A stretch of 64,000 bases of DNA from Lagopus muta (Eukaryota > Chordata > Aves > Galliformes > Phasianidae): the NCBI RefSeq assembly GCF_023343835.1, contig NC_064447.1, positions 8,514,501-8,578,500 on the forward strand. The letters are read 5' to 3'. A model generated the notes under the pieces. It searched no databases. It was not told the origin of the DNA and worked only from the letters and a program-made list of their open reading frames with translations. The position numbers were made by a program, and so were the translations under genes. Below are positions 14,001-29,000 of the stretch, one piece after another; positions within the stretch are counted from its first letter, which is position 1, and each line of letters starts with the position of its first letter.

Positions 14001-17000
14001 TGTCGGGGAAGCTGTTTCTGCTTGCTGAAGTTCTGACAGAGGAGCATTAAAAGGAATCCAGTTTTTAGGAGATGTTCAGCAAGACAAATGTTAAAAAGAC
14101 AAAGGAGTCTTTTTGGTAGAAATTTGACCACCGTGTGCTGTGGAGAATCCAAACTGCACGTCGTCCCCAACAAACTATCTTCCTCAGACTGAGAGCTTTA
14201 AGTGCAGGTAGAACCTGTAGGGACTTTTTTTTCCCCAGTTCACTGTATCCTTTTAACTTACAAAATGTAATATAAGCCTTACACAGAACTAGATCTTCAC
14301 ATCATTGAAGCGAGCTGATTTTTTGAAGCAGTATTTGTTAAAATGATTTGTTATACACTAGTCCAGATACAAGCAGGGTCTAAGGGAGTGACTGCAAATT
14401 ATTTGGACCTTCAAGCACCTATCATTCAGATCAACCACTCATGTTTCTGTTTTTATATGCATTCATTCACAAAAGCAACCAACTAGTTTCAACATTTTAT
14501 TAAATGGTTGTTTCACATACACAGTTTTTCTCAACATTAACAGATCGACATCTATGAAACCATTTCCATTAACATTTACAGAAAACTTTTACAAAAGCTT
14601 GCCTAATTTGTTTGAACCCAAACGGTTTACAAAACACACCCAAAACCCACAAAACATTAGTAGGAATAGACCAAAATTCAAATATGGCATTTAATACATA
14701 GTGAAAATAAAACAGAACTGTGAACACATTGCCTCCACGCTAAGGCAGTCTGCACTGAAGAGGGTAGGGTACGTGACAGTTTGGAGCTGCCTCCTTGTGT
14801 TCCTGTACTTTTCTGAAATTGACTTTCTTGAGAGCTTAAATGTGTGTACAACACTTGGACAGTTTCTTGCATTTTAGAAAAAAACGTGACATGAGCTTAC
14901 AGAACCAAGGACATGTTCAGGGACAGCACTAATGGAGACCAATTTCTTTAGGTGGCTACATTCCAAGTGGTTTTTTGGAGGGGCTTTTTGTTTTTTGGTC
15001 AGATGGATAGAACTTATTTTCTGAGTGGGTAAGGGAAGCATTTACCAGTGGGCAGACTTCTCTCTTGGAAGTTAACTCCAGGTTTATTGTCAGAAGAACA
15101 AACTCCAGCTACTCTGCATTAGTCCCTGCCTCCTCTGATCTTTGAATTGTGATGACTAGCAGTTTAATTGGCTAGCACTAAGCCTTTTCAAAGTGCAATC
15201 ACTAGTGCTTTCCCAGACAAAGGTACACATTATTGAGCAAAGAATGCAAGCAGTTTCATAGCAAAACATGGCATTACAACAGTTTCAGAAGGTCACATCT
15301 GCTAATATGCCACACATACACATTGGTATATTCCTATAAACAATTAGGTACATTTACACAATTTACAGTCTGTGTTCAAACAAATTAGATTGTGTTGCCC
15401 ACTAGATATACTACAGTTTATAAAACTGTGCAACATTCAGGAATGGATCTGTATCTAGGAAGACTAGGAATTCAAAAATAGCCATGCAATTGTCCATGTG
15501 ACAGAAACACTCGTTTTTTGGCTGTTGCAAAGCCCTCTGGAATGTCCATAACTTACAGCCAATTAAATTCTTCTGTAAAAATTGTGTTAGTTTCCAACGA
15601 AAAATTAACGAAACGTATGGAAAAAAAGGTAAACCGCTTCTGAAGTGCTTCTTCTTTGTGTCTTGAAGATGAGTAATACTGCAACATTATGTTGAGGCTG
15701 ATAAGGTACTCCCCTTCCATCTTCCCAAACTGGGAACTACTCTTTACAGGATAGTATCAAAATTTACACACAGTTTTAGAATTAAAATAAATACTTAAAA
15801 ATCTTATTAAAAATTAACGGTTTCTTCAAATTACAACAGTAAGCCAACTATAGATCACAACAGAAGATTTAAAAATACGAAGCAAACGCTTTTTTTTAAT
15901 ACTTGACAAGAATATATATATACCTTCGTAAGCTGGGCCAGAGAAATAGATGCAGAAGAGTCATCAATCTGTTCACAAAAAATTAAACACATATTCAAGT
16001 TCTACAATCAAAACATGGCAACATTTAACCTCTACTGTAGTCAAAGCCTGCACTATATTGCCCGTCTCTTGAAGATGCATTTTCAACTAAATATAAAATT
16101 TGCATTTATTCAAAACAAAGTCCAAACAAATGAGAGCTTAAGGGTGTCTATACGGTTAATGAGAAGAAACAAAAGCAACCAAACCCAACTGACATCAACT
16201 TATCGCTCATGAGTACCTCGGAGAGATACCTGTCAAACATTTACAAGGGCATAAAAGCCAAACAGGTAAGGAAACTGTCAATTTTCAGTTAGAAGGGATT
16301 TTTTAAAATAATACTGACTTTTATTTGAGGAGGAAACATCGTGGGGAAATTTATTTTCACTGTAATTTGTAAGTTAATCACTCAACGTTTCACCATTTAT
16401 AAACGCACATGGTTAAGCTCTTGTGAACACAATGGCAGCCTACAGAATTAAAGCACAGGCCTATCAGCTCCGAGCCATGAACTATTTCTAAATGAGGAGT
16501 GGGGCCAATCTCACCACACCCCACAAAACCCAAATATCAATCCAAAGCATCAATCACAAAAGCAATCTACCAGCTTTCTGCCTAAACGAACCCTAACAAA
16601 CAAAATCCCGATGGAATTATTGAAATAAATGGGCTTACCATGACAGAATAACCTATGAAAACGGATTTCTACTACTTTATTAGAGCACTACATGAATTAG
16701 TTTGGAAAGTGTAAGAATTCAATATTTTCTCTACTATCTGATAAAAATAGTTTCCAAATAACAGCCTTGTACTAAATGCACAAAAGCAAGAAAACACAAA
16801 GCATGCAATAAGGAAATAATGAAAAGAACATAACAGTATTTTTCTCTTTTGCAACCACTTTTCTCTTCCAGCTACTTACAGGATCAGCCTGAGGGAATCA
16901 GGTCTTAAGGCCACTAGTTAATAATGGACCACAATGCTCACTGAGATCCAAAGCGTAGCTTTCCCACTACTGGACAGCATCCTTTCCCAGTTTTTGAATC

Positions 17001-20000
17001 ATGCACAAGCAGCAGTAGGCTCACACTAGTAAAGCATTGCCAGAAAGACACTCAAAATTTGACTTATGTTTTAAGTTCAAAGCAGTAGAAAAAAATTCAG
17101 CATGTAAACTGAACAGATCTCCTTGGGAGATCAATGAGCTGATCAGAAAAGGGACAAACAGCCCTTCCTTGAAAAATAAGCTTTATTACCTAACAGAGAG
17201 GAAGAATTCAAGGCAACAGCTTTAGCAGATTGCGGGGAAAAATAGCTATCTGCAGACAAATCTTCACTCCAGTGAAACACTGGTTTTAGTTAATCACTCG
17301 TTTGCTTTTCAGAAGATTTTGCAATTAGTCAGATTAAAAAGGATGTCTGAGTATTGAGAAGCACGACACTCCATGAGCCACTCCTTTAAGCATGAGAGAG
17401 CTGTGTTCTCTCATGGGAGGCACAACTTGCCACTATCATTTGGTGATTTTTCGGGAGCAAATTAGAAATTAAGGACACTACCTAATGGAGCCTAGAAATT
17501 TGATGACACGTTGAACGGTCTAGTACTGATGAGTAACACACAAAATATTAATCAATTCCTGTGTTTTATTAGGAAGATGCATTATATGGCCTGTGGGCAA
17601 GTGTCTAACTTCCTAAGGAGGTGACAATGCTCCTTCCTATCAAAAGCAGCAGGCAGGTAATGCAGTCAGTTTGCCCAACTGCCATCTTCCAAAGATCCTG
17701 CATTCTTGTCTATTTTTTTCCCCATTACACTTCAGCTGAACTAATTGCTGCCAGGCCACCCAGTCAATCAAGCAGAAACACCTCCAGGGATCCTGTGCAC
17801 AGCCCTATGGTAGTACTGCAGGAGAACTGGGGGAAAAAACCCAGCGTTGCCAGTCAGATGTATAAACTCTCAATTCCTACAGAAGACTAAAGAGAAGGTA
17901 ACATGAAGTAAAGAGAAAAGGGGACAGAAAACAGGGAAAAGGCTAATCTTGCTGCTGGAATGCTAGATGTAAGTTACAGTGGTTTTCTAAGACCTGAGAA
18001 CTTAGCCGAACTGCAAATTCATTGCAGCTGTATTTCATGGCACTAAAATACAAACAGAACTGCGCATTTCTGCAGCCTCTACGGCCAAATACCAAATAGA
18101 GATTCCTGCAGTCCCTGAAATACTAATGCTAAAGCAAGATAACCTACTGCCTTTATTTGGCTGCAATAACAATTGAACAACACACGTTTGGAAGTGAAGA
18201 ATGACTGCTATCATGAAAGAGAAACAATGAAAAAATAAGCTGTAAGCTTTTGTGCATCTTGGGTTGGTTTTTTTTTTTTGACTCATTTCAGTTTTGCTGC
18301 CTTTGCCTTATTGCTGAACAGCAACCAGTGAGCTTCCCAGGAATTTATTCCTACCACAGTAAGATCCAGGCTCTACTTTTAAATATATGTGATTCCGTAC
18401 TTATTGCAAATAATAAGAAAAAAATCATTAGACAAAATCTGAGCTGCCTTTAGAAGTGAATCTCACTGTACTTCCAACTCTAGAAGCCCCTGCCAATGCA
18501 GTGCTTTTAAAGTCATCTTTAACTTTTATATATGCATATACATATATATATATGCAAGGAGGTTTCCACCCTCCCTATTCCTACCCACAGCCCAAATTGG
18601 GCACAGTCAGAGCAAACAAGAGGGAAATGTTTTTGCTTTGTCTTCCATTGACTTCAATTAGCTCTAACTTACACTAACCCCCCCAACACACTCCAGATAC
18701 CTTTTTTTTTCTTTTGAGGTATCTACATTAGCTTATGGTAAGATGCTACTTAAGAATGCAATACACACATGCCAGGGAACACACAAGGCTAAGAGAATGT
18801 TAACTTTATTTATGAACATGTGGTTTGTGTTTATACACATGCTAGTAAACAAAAAGAAAAATAACTGTTTCCAAGAAATAAAAACCCATCTGAATTAGAT
18901 CAAATACTATAAACGTGGTTTATGTAAACGCATTACATTAACTACGAGGGTCACTGGCCCAGTTAAGCTAACTTGAACTCACAATGAGAGGTATTTATGT
19001 CACAAAACGAATTCAAACCAATCAGGGATTGAATTACGGATGTCAGATTCAGACTTAAGTCTTTTTAGACCTACATACAAAAAGGTTTTGATCTGAAGTT
19101 GATTGCAAACCATTCCAAGAGAACCAGAGGCTGTATTCTTCACAGAACACAGACAGGGAGTTTATGAATTTCTAGGTTACGTTATCCTAACAACTCAGAA
19201 AGTGATCAGATCCAATGATCCAGGGTTAGTGTAATGCCTCACACCATTCTAGTGAAGAAAAAGCAGTTATACTTAAAGATGAAAAACAAAAACCACCAAG
19301 CAGTAATTCTTATACTGTAAGGACTATATTGAAATTCAGAGTAATACATAATATTTGACCCAAGTGGCAAATCAATACCTAAGGTCATCACCAGTTAAAT
19401 ATTTCCTTGTGTACTTATCTATATCTTAGCAACAGAGTAACAGTGTGTTTTCAAGCCTGAAGAAAAGCACTGCCCCTTTTCCAAATGTAAATTCCAAATG
19501 GTGGTATACTACAGAGAGGCTTAACTGTTGGGAAATTAAAGCAGCATCCAGCTGGGAGGCCGCCCAAATTCAAAAACACACTGCAAAGGAAAGTTCAGAA
19601 AGATGAACACGGACTGCAGCCACACAGGCACCAGGCTGTAACCTCGTGCTGACATTTGTACACCACGTCTCAGGCATTTTCACTCACAGTTAAACTATTA
19701 AACTAAACTGTTTCATCAGATAAAGTGAGAAGTCCAAATGCAGAGCTTTAGAATACCACTTTGTAGCAATGATATTCAATGATACTCAAATTCAAGTTGA
19801 TTTTTCAAGACATTCACGTACTCAGAGGGGCCCAAACAATATCACTTCAATTACAGTTTTAGGAGCAAACACTCAAGTGTTCAAGGACTTGAAAAGGAAT
19901 TATTTAGCTGTGCAGAAGTGTCCTCAGAAAATGCACGGGATATGTTGGTTTTGGTATTTGTTTGAACCCCCAGGTCAAAAGTAAGAAACAATACCCAGTT

Positions 20001-23000
20001 TAACAATAATGGTTTCTCAGTGGTTTTTGATAACATTTTCAAAAACCATTAGGCAAAAAAAGGTATTTAAAAACAAAAACTAAGTGATACAATGTGAAAA
20101 TGGCAAAAAATACACTCCAAACATTTTTATTGCAAGAAACAAAAAGCACACAACAGCCTATACAAACATACATATCACTAGCTATAGACAGACAGATGTA
20201 GAACATGGCACCATGTTCAGTTGTGCAAACCTCAAACCTACACGATCTGAAACGATCATACAGTATCTGTACAACAAGAAGTCATACAGGAAATATTCTA
20301 GCACGTTCAATATGAAATACAATGCATTACTAAGCACAAATACCAATATTCACATTAGAATTGTGCAAATGATATCGTTACTCAGTTTTTACTACTCTGA
20401 ATCAAATACATTGTATTTACAGCATATACTACGTTTTGATTGAAAAGATATTAAGTTAATATTTGGAAAATTAATGTAAGACTACATTGTTTATAATTAA
20501 GTGCAGTGTGTAGAAAAAAGTGTGAGATTGTGTTTTTACATACTGCTTTTGATGTTCCACTCACTGGTTCAGTTCGACTTCTAGAAGAAGAAATAAAGGT
20601 GATCAGAATTTAAGGAACAGCACTTGTACAAAGAGATCATAAAACCTGAGCATTGAAAAGTCACCTTCTGAAGGCCCAGTGAAAGTAGAAATTTATACAT
20701 AACTCTTCTCCCTCCGTACATTCAGTACAATGAAAAAACCCACATTCCTACTTTGTTAAATATCATTTTAAGATTTACAGATATAAATCAGATTTATTTT
20801 CAGGTACGTAACAGTGCAAGCAGAAGTCCTCAGGCATTTTGTCTCTGCTATGTAAGCAGCAAAAATATGAAGCCTGCACTATAGCTTTGTGTTCTGAAAT
20901 AACATTCTAAACATGAAGCCAACTTCAGCCAACCCGTATACCCCTAGTGTTACAATTAGTTGGCTGATACAATGCCTTCATTTCTAAGAGAGAGCACTGA
21001 CAGTCTACATGCTCTCAAGTGCAAATTTACTCGAGTGAAAAAAACAATGTAGAAGTCAGTCATCTGACAAAGGAATAACAAAAATTTCTGCTTCACAGTC
21101 TTTAGAACTGTGGTTGTTTGTGGAAGTCCAAGCACTGCGTTCAGATATCTGCTATATTTGCCACGAAATTGCCAAAATATTAGAACTTGTTAGCTACTCT
21201 ATATGGACTAAGAATAGTAGTAGAAATGTCACCTGAAAGGAGTTTCTACCATTTTGTGCGATTTAGGAGTCCTGTGACAAAAAAAAAGGTCTTAATTGCC
21301 AGAATTTGCTTTAAAATAAACTTGAAAACTCTACGATATTTTAGGAAATATTTGCTATGTTTAAAACTCGCTGAGATTTCGCATACTGTTTGGTCCATAC
21401 CTGCACACTGCTTCTGAAACTGACATAACTCACAAACAGTTCAAACACTGGAACTGCCCCACAAGCAGCAGCAACTTGAAGGCTGCTGTGGAACTGATGT
21501 ACTCAGGGAAAGGCTCCTGCTCCCTGCCACTGCTAGAAAACCACAGGGCTCATATTGCATACCCCAAAGATGAGGAGGTATATGGAAATATTCAGATTAC
21601 CATTCAACAGTTTCTTTATGTGTTTACCTTGAAGAACAGACTATGTGAAGAGTAAAACGTTTACAAAGGCCTCTCCATCATTAGAGCATGTGCTCATAAC
21701 TCCCAAGACTTAGCCAGTCTGCCACTGGTTTCTGCAGCGTTTCCAGGTGAAGGGACAGAAAGCTAATCTACCTGGTTAATTTTCAACATTAAAACAGCAG
21801 CACAACTCTTCCTCTATCCCCACACAGAGATATTTCTCATATCTTTGATACTAGCTGCACCTGTCCTCTAGTTTTAGAGCAGCATGATGATACCAGGAGG
21901 GGGTGCCATCCAACCAGAGACGGAGGATGCACCAACAAGACAGCATTAGGCATACGTACTTAAGCCCTAAAACAAGGCGATGTTCATAAGCACAGGGCTG
22001 TATGGCCCAGAATTACCAGGCAGCATCTGAAAGAGCTAACCCAACTATGGCAGTAATGTACTAAAGTTCATGTGCAGAGCCACGTAAATTCAACCTTTTT
22101 GCTTGCAAATACTTCATGGGTACCAAGATGCTGCTGTAGAGTTTGTTAGAGACAAAAATGTAACTCATCAGTAAACTTTATTTGCTGAGAATCAATGTTA
22201 AAAGGGTGAGACAAAACCACAAGTTATAACAGCTACTAATTGTGGTGGACAGGGATATCTATGGGAGGGCAGGAAAACTGTGACATTCAAACAATGCTAA
22301 AGGCTGATGCAGAACTGGACTCTGTGAATGAATAAATGACAGCAACAATCCCGTAATCTAATTATAATTAACACATGTGATTCTCTGTTCTCCAAGAATA
22401 CTAGGATGAAAACCTGGAGCACAGATACCAGTTTAATTAAGGTAAAAACAGAAAGCTGAGTAGTAACATTTGGCAGCATGCTAACACACCTGCTGAGTTT
22501 AAAGCCAGAAAAGCCTCAGCTATTCCTTCATGGTACCCCCACAAAAAGCAGTAAACTTAAGGGTATTGTGCTTTTTCACTTGCATGACTCAGTTATTGTC
22601 TTAAGGAAACTTAATAGGAATCAGTTATGCATGAGACTTCTTGCTTGCAAGGCTCACCAACTGGTAACCCTTGCTCCAGCCTCTACCACTAGCATCAGGT
22701 TTGGGCCATAAGAATCTTACATTTTTGTCTTTGTGAAATGGCAAGTAAGGTCTTGCACTGAGAAGCAGACTACTGAGATGGAAACAAAATATAAATATGC
22801 ATGGTAGTGTAAATTTCTATCTACCACACAGTAAAATGGAGTTATATATATAATAATAAGGGATTTCCTTGTGTAGAGGAAACAGGATCTAAAATCTTGG
22901 GTCGCAGGAAGTCAGCCCCAGGAACAAAGCCAACAGAAACACCTCAAAAGTCACTGCTGCTGGCAGGCTTAAAAATGTAACTCTGTTCTGGGAGAGGTAC

Positions 23001-26000
23001 ATAAAATTCCACCCCATTATAAAGACAAAAATAATGGCAGCTTCAAAAATAAATACACAACATGAATGCCCTTAGGTAACTAATATCAATCCAAATAGTG
23101 AAGAAACATCTCACAAAGAATACAATGCTTTATGTATACTTACATAACATATGTTTTGCTTGTAGCTTTTACTCCACCAATAGGGATTCTTCTAACAATT
23201 ACAGAAGAATTCTTGGGAATCAGAGCATTATCATCTGTGTATTCTAAAAAAATGCAAATGCAGAAAAAAGATCAGAAGAGCACATATTAATATGTATTCT
23301 GATAACATTTCAAAGCACCCTATTACAGATACAGAAGCAGAAACATACACGTACCATCTGCACTGTTACTGTCTGAAAGATTTTTTCTGAAGCAGACCAT
23401 TACTTTAAGCTTGATAATCAAATGTAAGCAACAACTTGTTTTTTTAAGCTACTCTGAAAGCTAACAGCAAAATGGTCTCAAAGGTCACTGAAAGAGTCTG
23501 TGAGCATACCACGTTCATTCCTACCACGCTGGGTTGCTTTTACTTCTGTTAGGGTACAACACCAACAGGCTTTGGGAGAAAAAACAAGCCCTGCAGTCCC
23601 ACAAGCATAAAGCAAATTTTTAAGCCCAGTTATTCTGCCCTGTAATAAGACAGGATCTCAACTAAAGCACGACGACTTTGAGCTACTGCTTCTGTAGTTG
23701 ATAAACCGATTCATTTTGGCTGCTAGTGTCTGACACAGAACACAGAACAGAACCTATCATCTGTCTAGGATCTTAACAGATCAACAGCCACCAAGCTTTT
23801 CAGCTGCTCAGTGTTTTAAATTTAAGCTGAAACTAACCTGACACTGCCAGAAACTGTAGAAACTTTTCTTTTTCAGCCCACTCTCACAAACAGGCCAGGA
23901 GTGACTCAAACTATAGTGGTATCTCTGTTCTTAAGCTCATTATCTAGCTTAATTAACTACAGAGGGGTGAACTCTATACAGTCACTTTTTGCAGAGCGAA
24001 GTAACTCAAAATGACTTACAAAGGCAGATTTAAAAAAGCTTATACAGAACAGCATACCTATCTGAAGCTATCCATGCCTTGCCTCCCTTAGCACCATCTT
24101 GGCTGTTTGAGAAAGAGGAAACTGCCTGACCTTTTACATAACACTCAAACAATCCTATCTGAGACACTGAGTAACACTGAAACACCGAAGTCTTTCCACC
24201 AGAATAGCTTTTTGTTTGGAACATCTACAAGCCAGCCACGACTATTTTAAAGCATTGTCAGCAGCCATTCCCTACAATCCACTCACAGTTTTAAATACTA
24301 AAAGCCATTGACCTTTGCAGAACAAATCAGAAAACCAAAGGCTCTGTGCATCTGGCCACGTGTGCACTCACAGAGGTTTTGTCCAGTGATCATACACAAA
24401 GTCAGACTATTTCATGACTTAGGCTCCATTTTTCAGCTCCATGTTACTCCTAGAAAAAGGGGCATCATTTAGACTGAAACACAACTACCAGAGGGTATCA
24501 TTTCAACTCTGAAAGATTTATTCCTGTTTCCAGATGATAGATTACTTCTTCAAAAAAAATGAACAATCAACTAGCTGATTAATTCCTGATCTTCCCCAAG
24601 GGAATTGAACAGCACACTTCCACTGAATTTCACAGTCATTTACAACCGTGTGAGAAAGGACTACTCCTAATGACATCTATGAGAACAGAAGCTTTTTCTG
24701 GAGTTACACATCCTGAAACCAACCCCTAGAGCTCTAGGAAGATCTAACCATCACAAAGACGAAAGGCTTGCAAGTAGGACTTCCCAATGGAGGAGTTTGC
24801 ATTAGAAGCCACTAGACGAAGATTTCAGAGCTCTAGGATAACCAACAGTGGCTCCTCAACAAAGCAGGAGCTTGCTGTGCGTGTTGCAAACACAAACACT
24901 GGCAGTTCTACAGAAGACTGCATGTTTTTGCACCTCTCCTGGACTGTGAACAAGGGGCAGCTGATCGATCCTGCCGAGTTTGTGCAGACCTCAGCTGAAA
25001 GGAAAGAAGGGACTCCTTTCCACGTGCATTACACATACATGGATATTATCCAGGAAAACCTGGGCTAAAGTAAATACAGACAGAAGAACCACAGACAATG
25101 AATACCATGAGGAGGTACCTCCGAAGTTTTTTAAATCTCTCGTCCTCAGGCTCACAAACAGCAAACTAAACTGAAGAAGTTGAATTTTCACACTAGATTA
25201 GGACAGCCAAAGCCATTCCAAGAACACATGCTTTCCCTTTGAGACCTTATGCTTTTCCTCTTCAAAAACACACTGCATTTTTTTTTAAATGCACAATTTT
25301 TCTGCAACAGTGGAAATAGGCTTCATTTCTGTTCCCATTATAAATCCATTGAGTCTAAACTGTTCTCTCCTGCAGCCAATGCCTTTATTCATAAATTATG
25401 CAAGCCTGCAGAGACCGATCCGAATGCACACAGAAGGTGTATGATGCATAAGGGTGAAAAAATCGTCTTTCAGTCATTTGTGACAATTTATTGACCCTTA
25501 GAAGAGAAGCATCAACACAAGGAAGCCCTTAGAATAAGCTACCCTTGTGTGCATGCACGCTTGCTTGCTTTCAGTTTGCATGTTGAAAGAGTTCCAGCCA
25601 TCCAGGAGCAGACTGATACAAAAGCAAATATACTTAGATGTCAACAGTGCTTTCATAGTTAACCTGATCAACAGAGCCCCAATACCTCCTTGTGAAGCAG
25701 ACTTCACTCACATAGGACACTTCTGACATCTGTATTTGGGATTTCATCCCATTTGCTTTGTCACCATGACAGTGTGACAGAGAATTGGTGGAAGAGCAAT
25801 TACCTACAGCTGGGTGCATGAGCTGAGTTACATCTGCCAAAGGACTTGGAAGCAAATAGTTGCAGTATGTTTATTTGTTTTTTTCCTATTTGAGTGCATT
25901 TTGGTGATGAAATTTCATTAAAAGTGAAGTAAAACAACACAAAGTACAAATGTACCTCTTTTAAAAAAGGAAATGGCTGAAAGCTGAAGCTACTCCTCAA

Positions 26001-29000
26001 GTCCCTGGAAACGCACTTGTTCAATTTGAATTTAACAGAAGCCAGCTCAGCCTAACAGCGCTCAGACTGAACTGGCATCTCCCAGGATCTGCAGAGCAGT
26101 GCCACCGCACAGCCTCCCTCACCACGTGACTGAACATCTGCAAACCAGCACTGACATCACGCTCAACAAGGCCACTTCTCTCACTTGACAAGCAGAGCTC
26201 TAACGGAAATTCTCCACAAAGCAGCAGGTAAGCAAGTTGTTGACTCCTCCAAACTCATTTTACTGATGGTGCCAGCCAGTGAGTGGCTACCAGGCCTTAG
26301 TCAATCTGACCCGTGATTAAAAAAGGAATTCAATTAGTTCAAAAAACTTCCAAAATCAAAGGTAAACACGGACTGTGCATTAAGCAGAAGTGAGATAAGT
26401 GTAAAACTTGCTATCTATTCTACAAGACGACAGTATACTTTAAAGGCTCAAGGGAAAGAGATGTTTCAAGGATTGAATGGAGGTAGACATGTCAAAAAAT
26501 AACTGATTTCAGATTAAAAAGCCACATTCATGCATGCAACCTTCTGCAAAAAAAGTATAAAGCACTGAAAATCTGATAGTTTTAGTAATTTGAGTCACAT
26601 GCATACCATAAACGAGTTGCTCTAAGTTCTTACTGCATTTTATGGTCTGTTTTAATCCACTGGTTTCAGTCTGACAGCACTGCATCTTTCTGAGCACAGC
26701 TCAGAGAGGAAGCACCCTTAAATAACATGAGACTATGTGAAATGACCTCTGCTAGGCCTAGATATCTCACTAATCTGACACTGTGCTATTGGTGGAAGGA
26801 GCTGAAAAGAGAGGAAAACCACCACTAACATTCAAAACTGTCTCATCTAAAAGAAAAAGAAAATAGGGCTTTTTCTTCCTAGCACTTCAAAACACATTCC
26901 CTCATCATCAATTCTTTTTAACCCTACTTTAATCAATACTTATTTTATTATTTTGCAAAAAGCAAGTAAGTTATGTAGCTGGCACTGAAAAACTGCCTCG
27001 AAACACTCTGACTAATGGAGTGGGCTGCTATTTCTGGTTTCCAGCATCCACCACAATAGGTATTGATGACCTCATCTGACATACTATTTATTTAATGAGC
27101 CAGTTCACTTGTCAAATAGCTCACAGACCTTTCATTTGCAGCATTATTGTGAAGTGCCGTGCTTCATAAGAGCACTTACGTGATCCTGAATGGGTGACTC
27201 AAAGTCTAACATATAATCATCAATCTGAGCACACAGGCTGCCCAAAGCTTCAGCGTTCAGCTGGCACCACTCGCCATCTCAATGTGCCACTGAGGAGAAA
27301 GTGAAAGCAGTGCTGGAGACCGTGTGAAGATGGATCAGACTGAGCTTGCCCACAGCACCTGCCAAAGGGACATTAATCCAGCTGACAGCCACGAAGAGGA
27401 CGGATCTCAGACATGCTGGTGACAGAGCAGCTGACTCAGACAAGCACTGCATCTGAACTCTGCCGTAAACACCAGAGCTTGACTAGGTTCATAACTTACC
27501 CTCATCTTACCCAGGGCAACAGGGAACTCCACATCCTTTCTGAGGGCTCTGTATACAAGCACTGCACAGCAACCCAAGAATTGTATTGAGGTATAACTAA
27601 AGCAATTCCTATACTAGCACTGCAGCATAAAATCATACAGCAAAGGACAAGGTTTAAAAGTTGCTTAAGCATCTTATCTTTAGTGCTATGTTGGCAAATC
27701 ACTGAAGACATTCCACACACAGACATGAGCTGTGAGACCTGTGATCTCAGAGCGAGCATGAGTTTGAAGACATCACACTGGGCACAAGGAAAGCTGCTAA
27801 GGACAAGCTACAGCACTGCACTCGTGCAAGATGCCAGTTCTGAGATTCTCCTCCTGAAAACTGTTCATCCCACCACGACCAGCTCACTCACTTATAACTC
27901 GTTTTAATGCATTTTGACAGATGAGCAGCACAGCACATTCTCTAAGTGTTTTGGGGTCAGAAGGTTCTATGCTAGGAAAGAGTACTCAAGAAATTTGAGT
28001 TCTGAAGTTTCCAGTTCTTTCATAACACGGTGAGAACACCTGCTACAAAAGACTGCAATCAAATTCTGATCAGGTAGATATTTAAGTGTGTCATTCCTGA
28101 GTACAGGCTTTTTCAATGGGCCCTAACCATCCTTTTTGCTTTCTCTGCATATTAAGGTTTACCTTCACATTTTTTTCCCCCACTACTTTTAGGTTATACT
28201 AGAACTGCTTTTATTTCTAGATTTCCATTATGAAAATTAACAGCTACTGAATTTTGAAACATGAGTTTCCAAAAAAAAAAAGAAAAATCAGACCCAGCAG
28301 GCCACCTTCAGTCAAGTTTCACTTTATTCTTCCCAGCATCACTTTAACATCTGTCAGAAGCCCCACATGTACATGAAATCACAAGAAATGATTACTTTGT
28401 GTCCATATACAAGAACTCCAGGCATCCAATTCAGGTAAAATACCTTTGTCTGATTTTTCCTTCTGCTGATAGTGCATTCAAATACCGAATCCAATTAATT
28501 CAAAATTAAATTCAAGGGTATGTACATAAACTAAAATAATTGGCATCTGGCCTGGTTCTGAACCCCACATTTATTATTATTTTAAATGGAAATGACCCCT
28601 ACAAAAACTTCCACAGACATCCATACTTCTAATACATAAGTCTGCAAGTTATACTTATTCTCATAATGGCCTAAAAGCAACGCAGGGGGGCCAGAAGACA
28701 ATCTTGCTGCCCTTAAACAAGAGCCATGCTCTCTGAAGAGATGCTCTGCCTTCAGGCAACACCACACTTAACAACCTATTGAGGCAGATACTTTTTCTTC
28801 ACTGGATTCTGATTCGTATGAGAACAGAGTACAAACACCCTTTGTAAAACTAGTATTAAGAATATGAGTAACACTTTATGGGATGCACACTTATATGTGC
28901 ATAAATCAGTAATTTTTTTCCTTCAGCATTTTGCTTTCTGCTCCTCTCCTCACCTGCTACAAGGAGATTCTGTTAAAAACAACAGGAAAGCCTCCAAACA

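Larger units (their letters stand above)
15969..20543 (-). other. RBBP6 intron 3
   Basis: A 4575-bp phase-0 intron. Its first 420 bases (20126-20543) are the candidate alternative 3' end of the short isoform. A TA/ATGC dinucleotide-rich stretch lies at 18526-18554. The rest is unique AT-rich sequence without recognised elements. Confidence 0.8.

Noticed and set aside
18526..18554. TA-rich stretch as a promoter TATA element
   Set aside because: It is a simple dinucleotide repeat within an intron with no surrounding core-promoter features.
20084..20443. 119-codon + strand frame
   Set aside because: AT-rich low-information frame antisense to the proposed short-isoform 3'UTR; no family resemblance.
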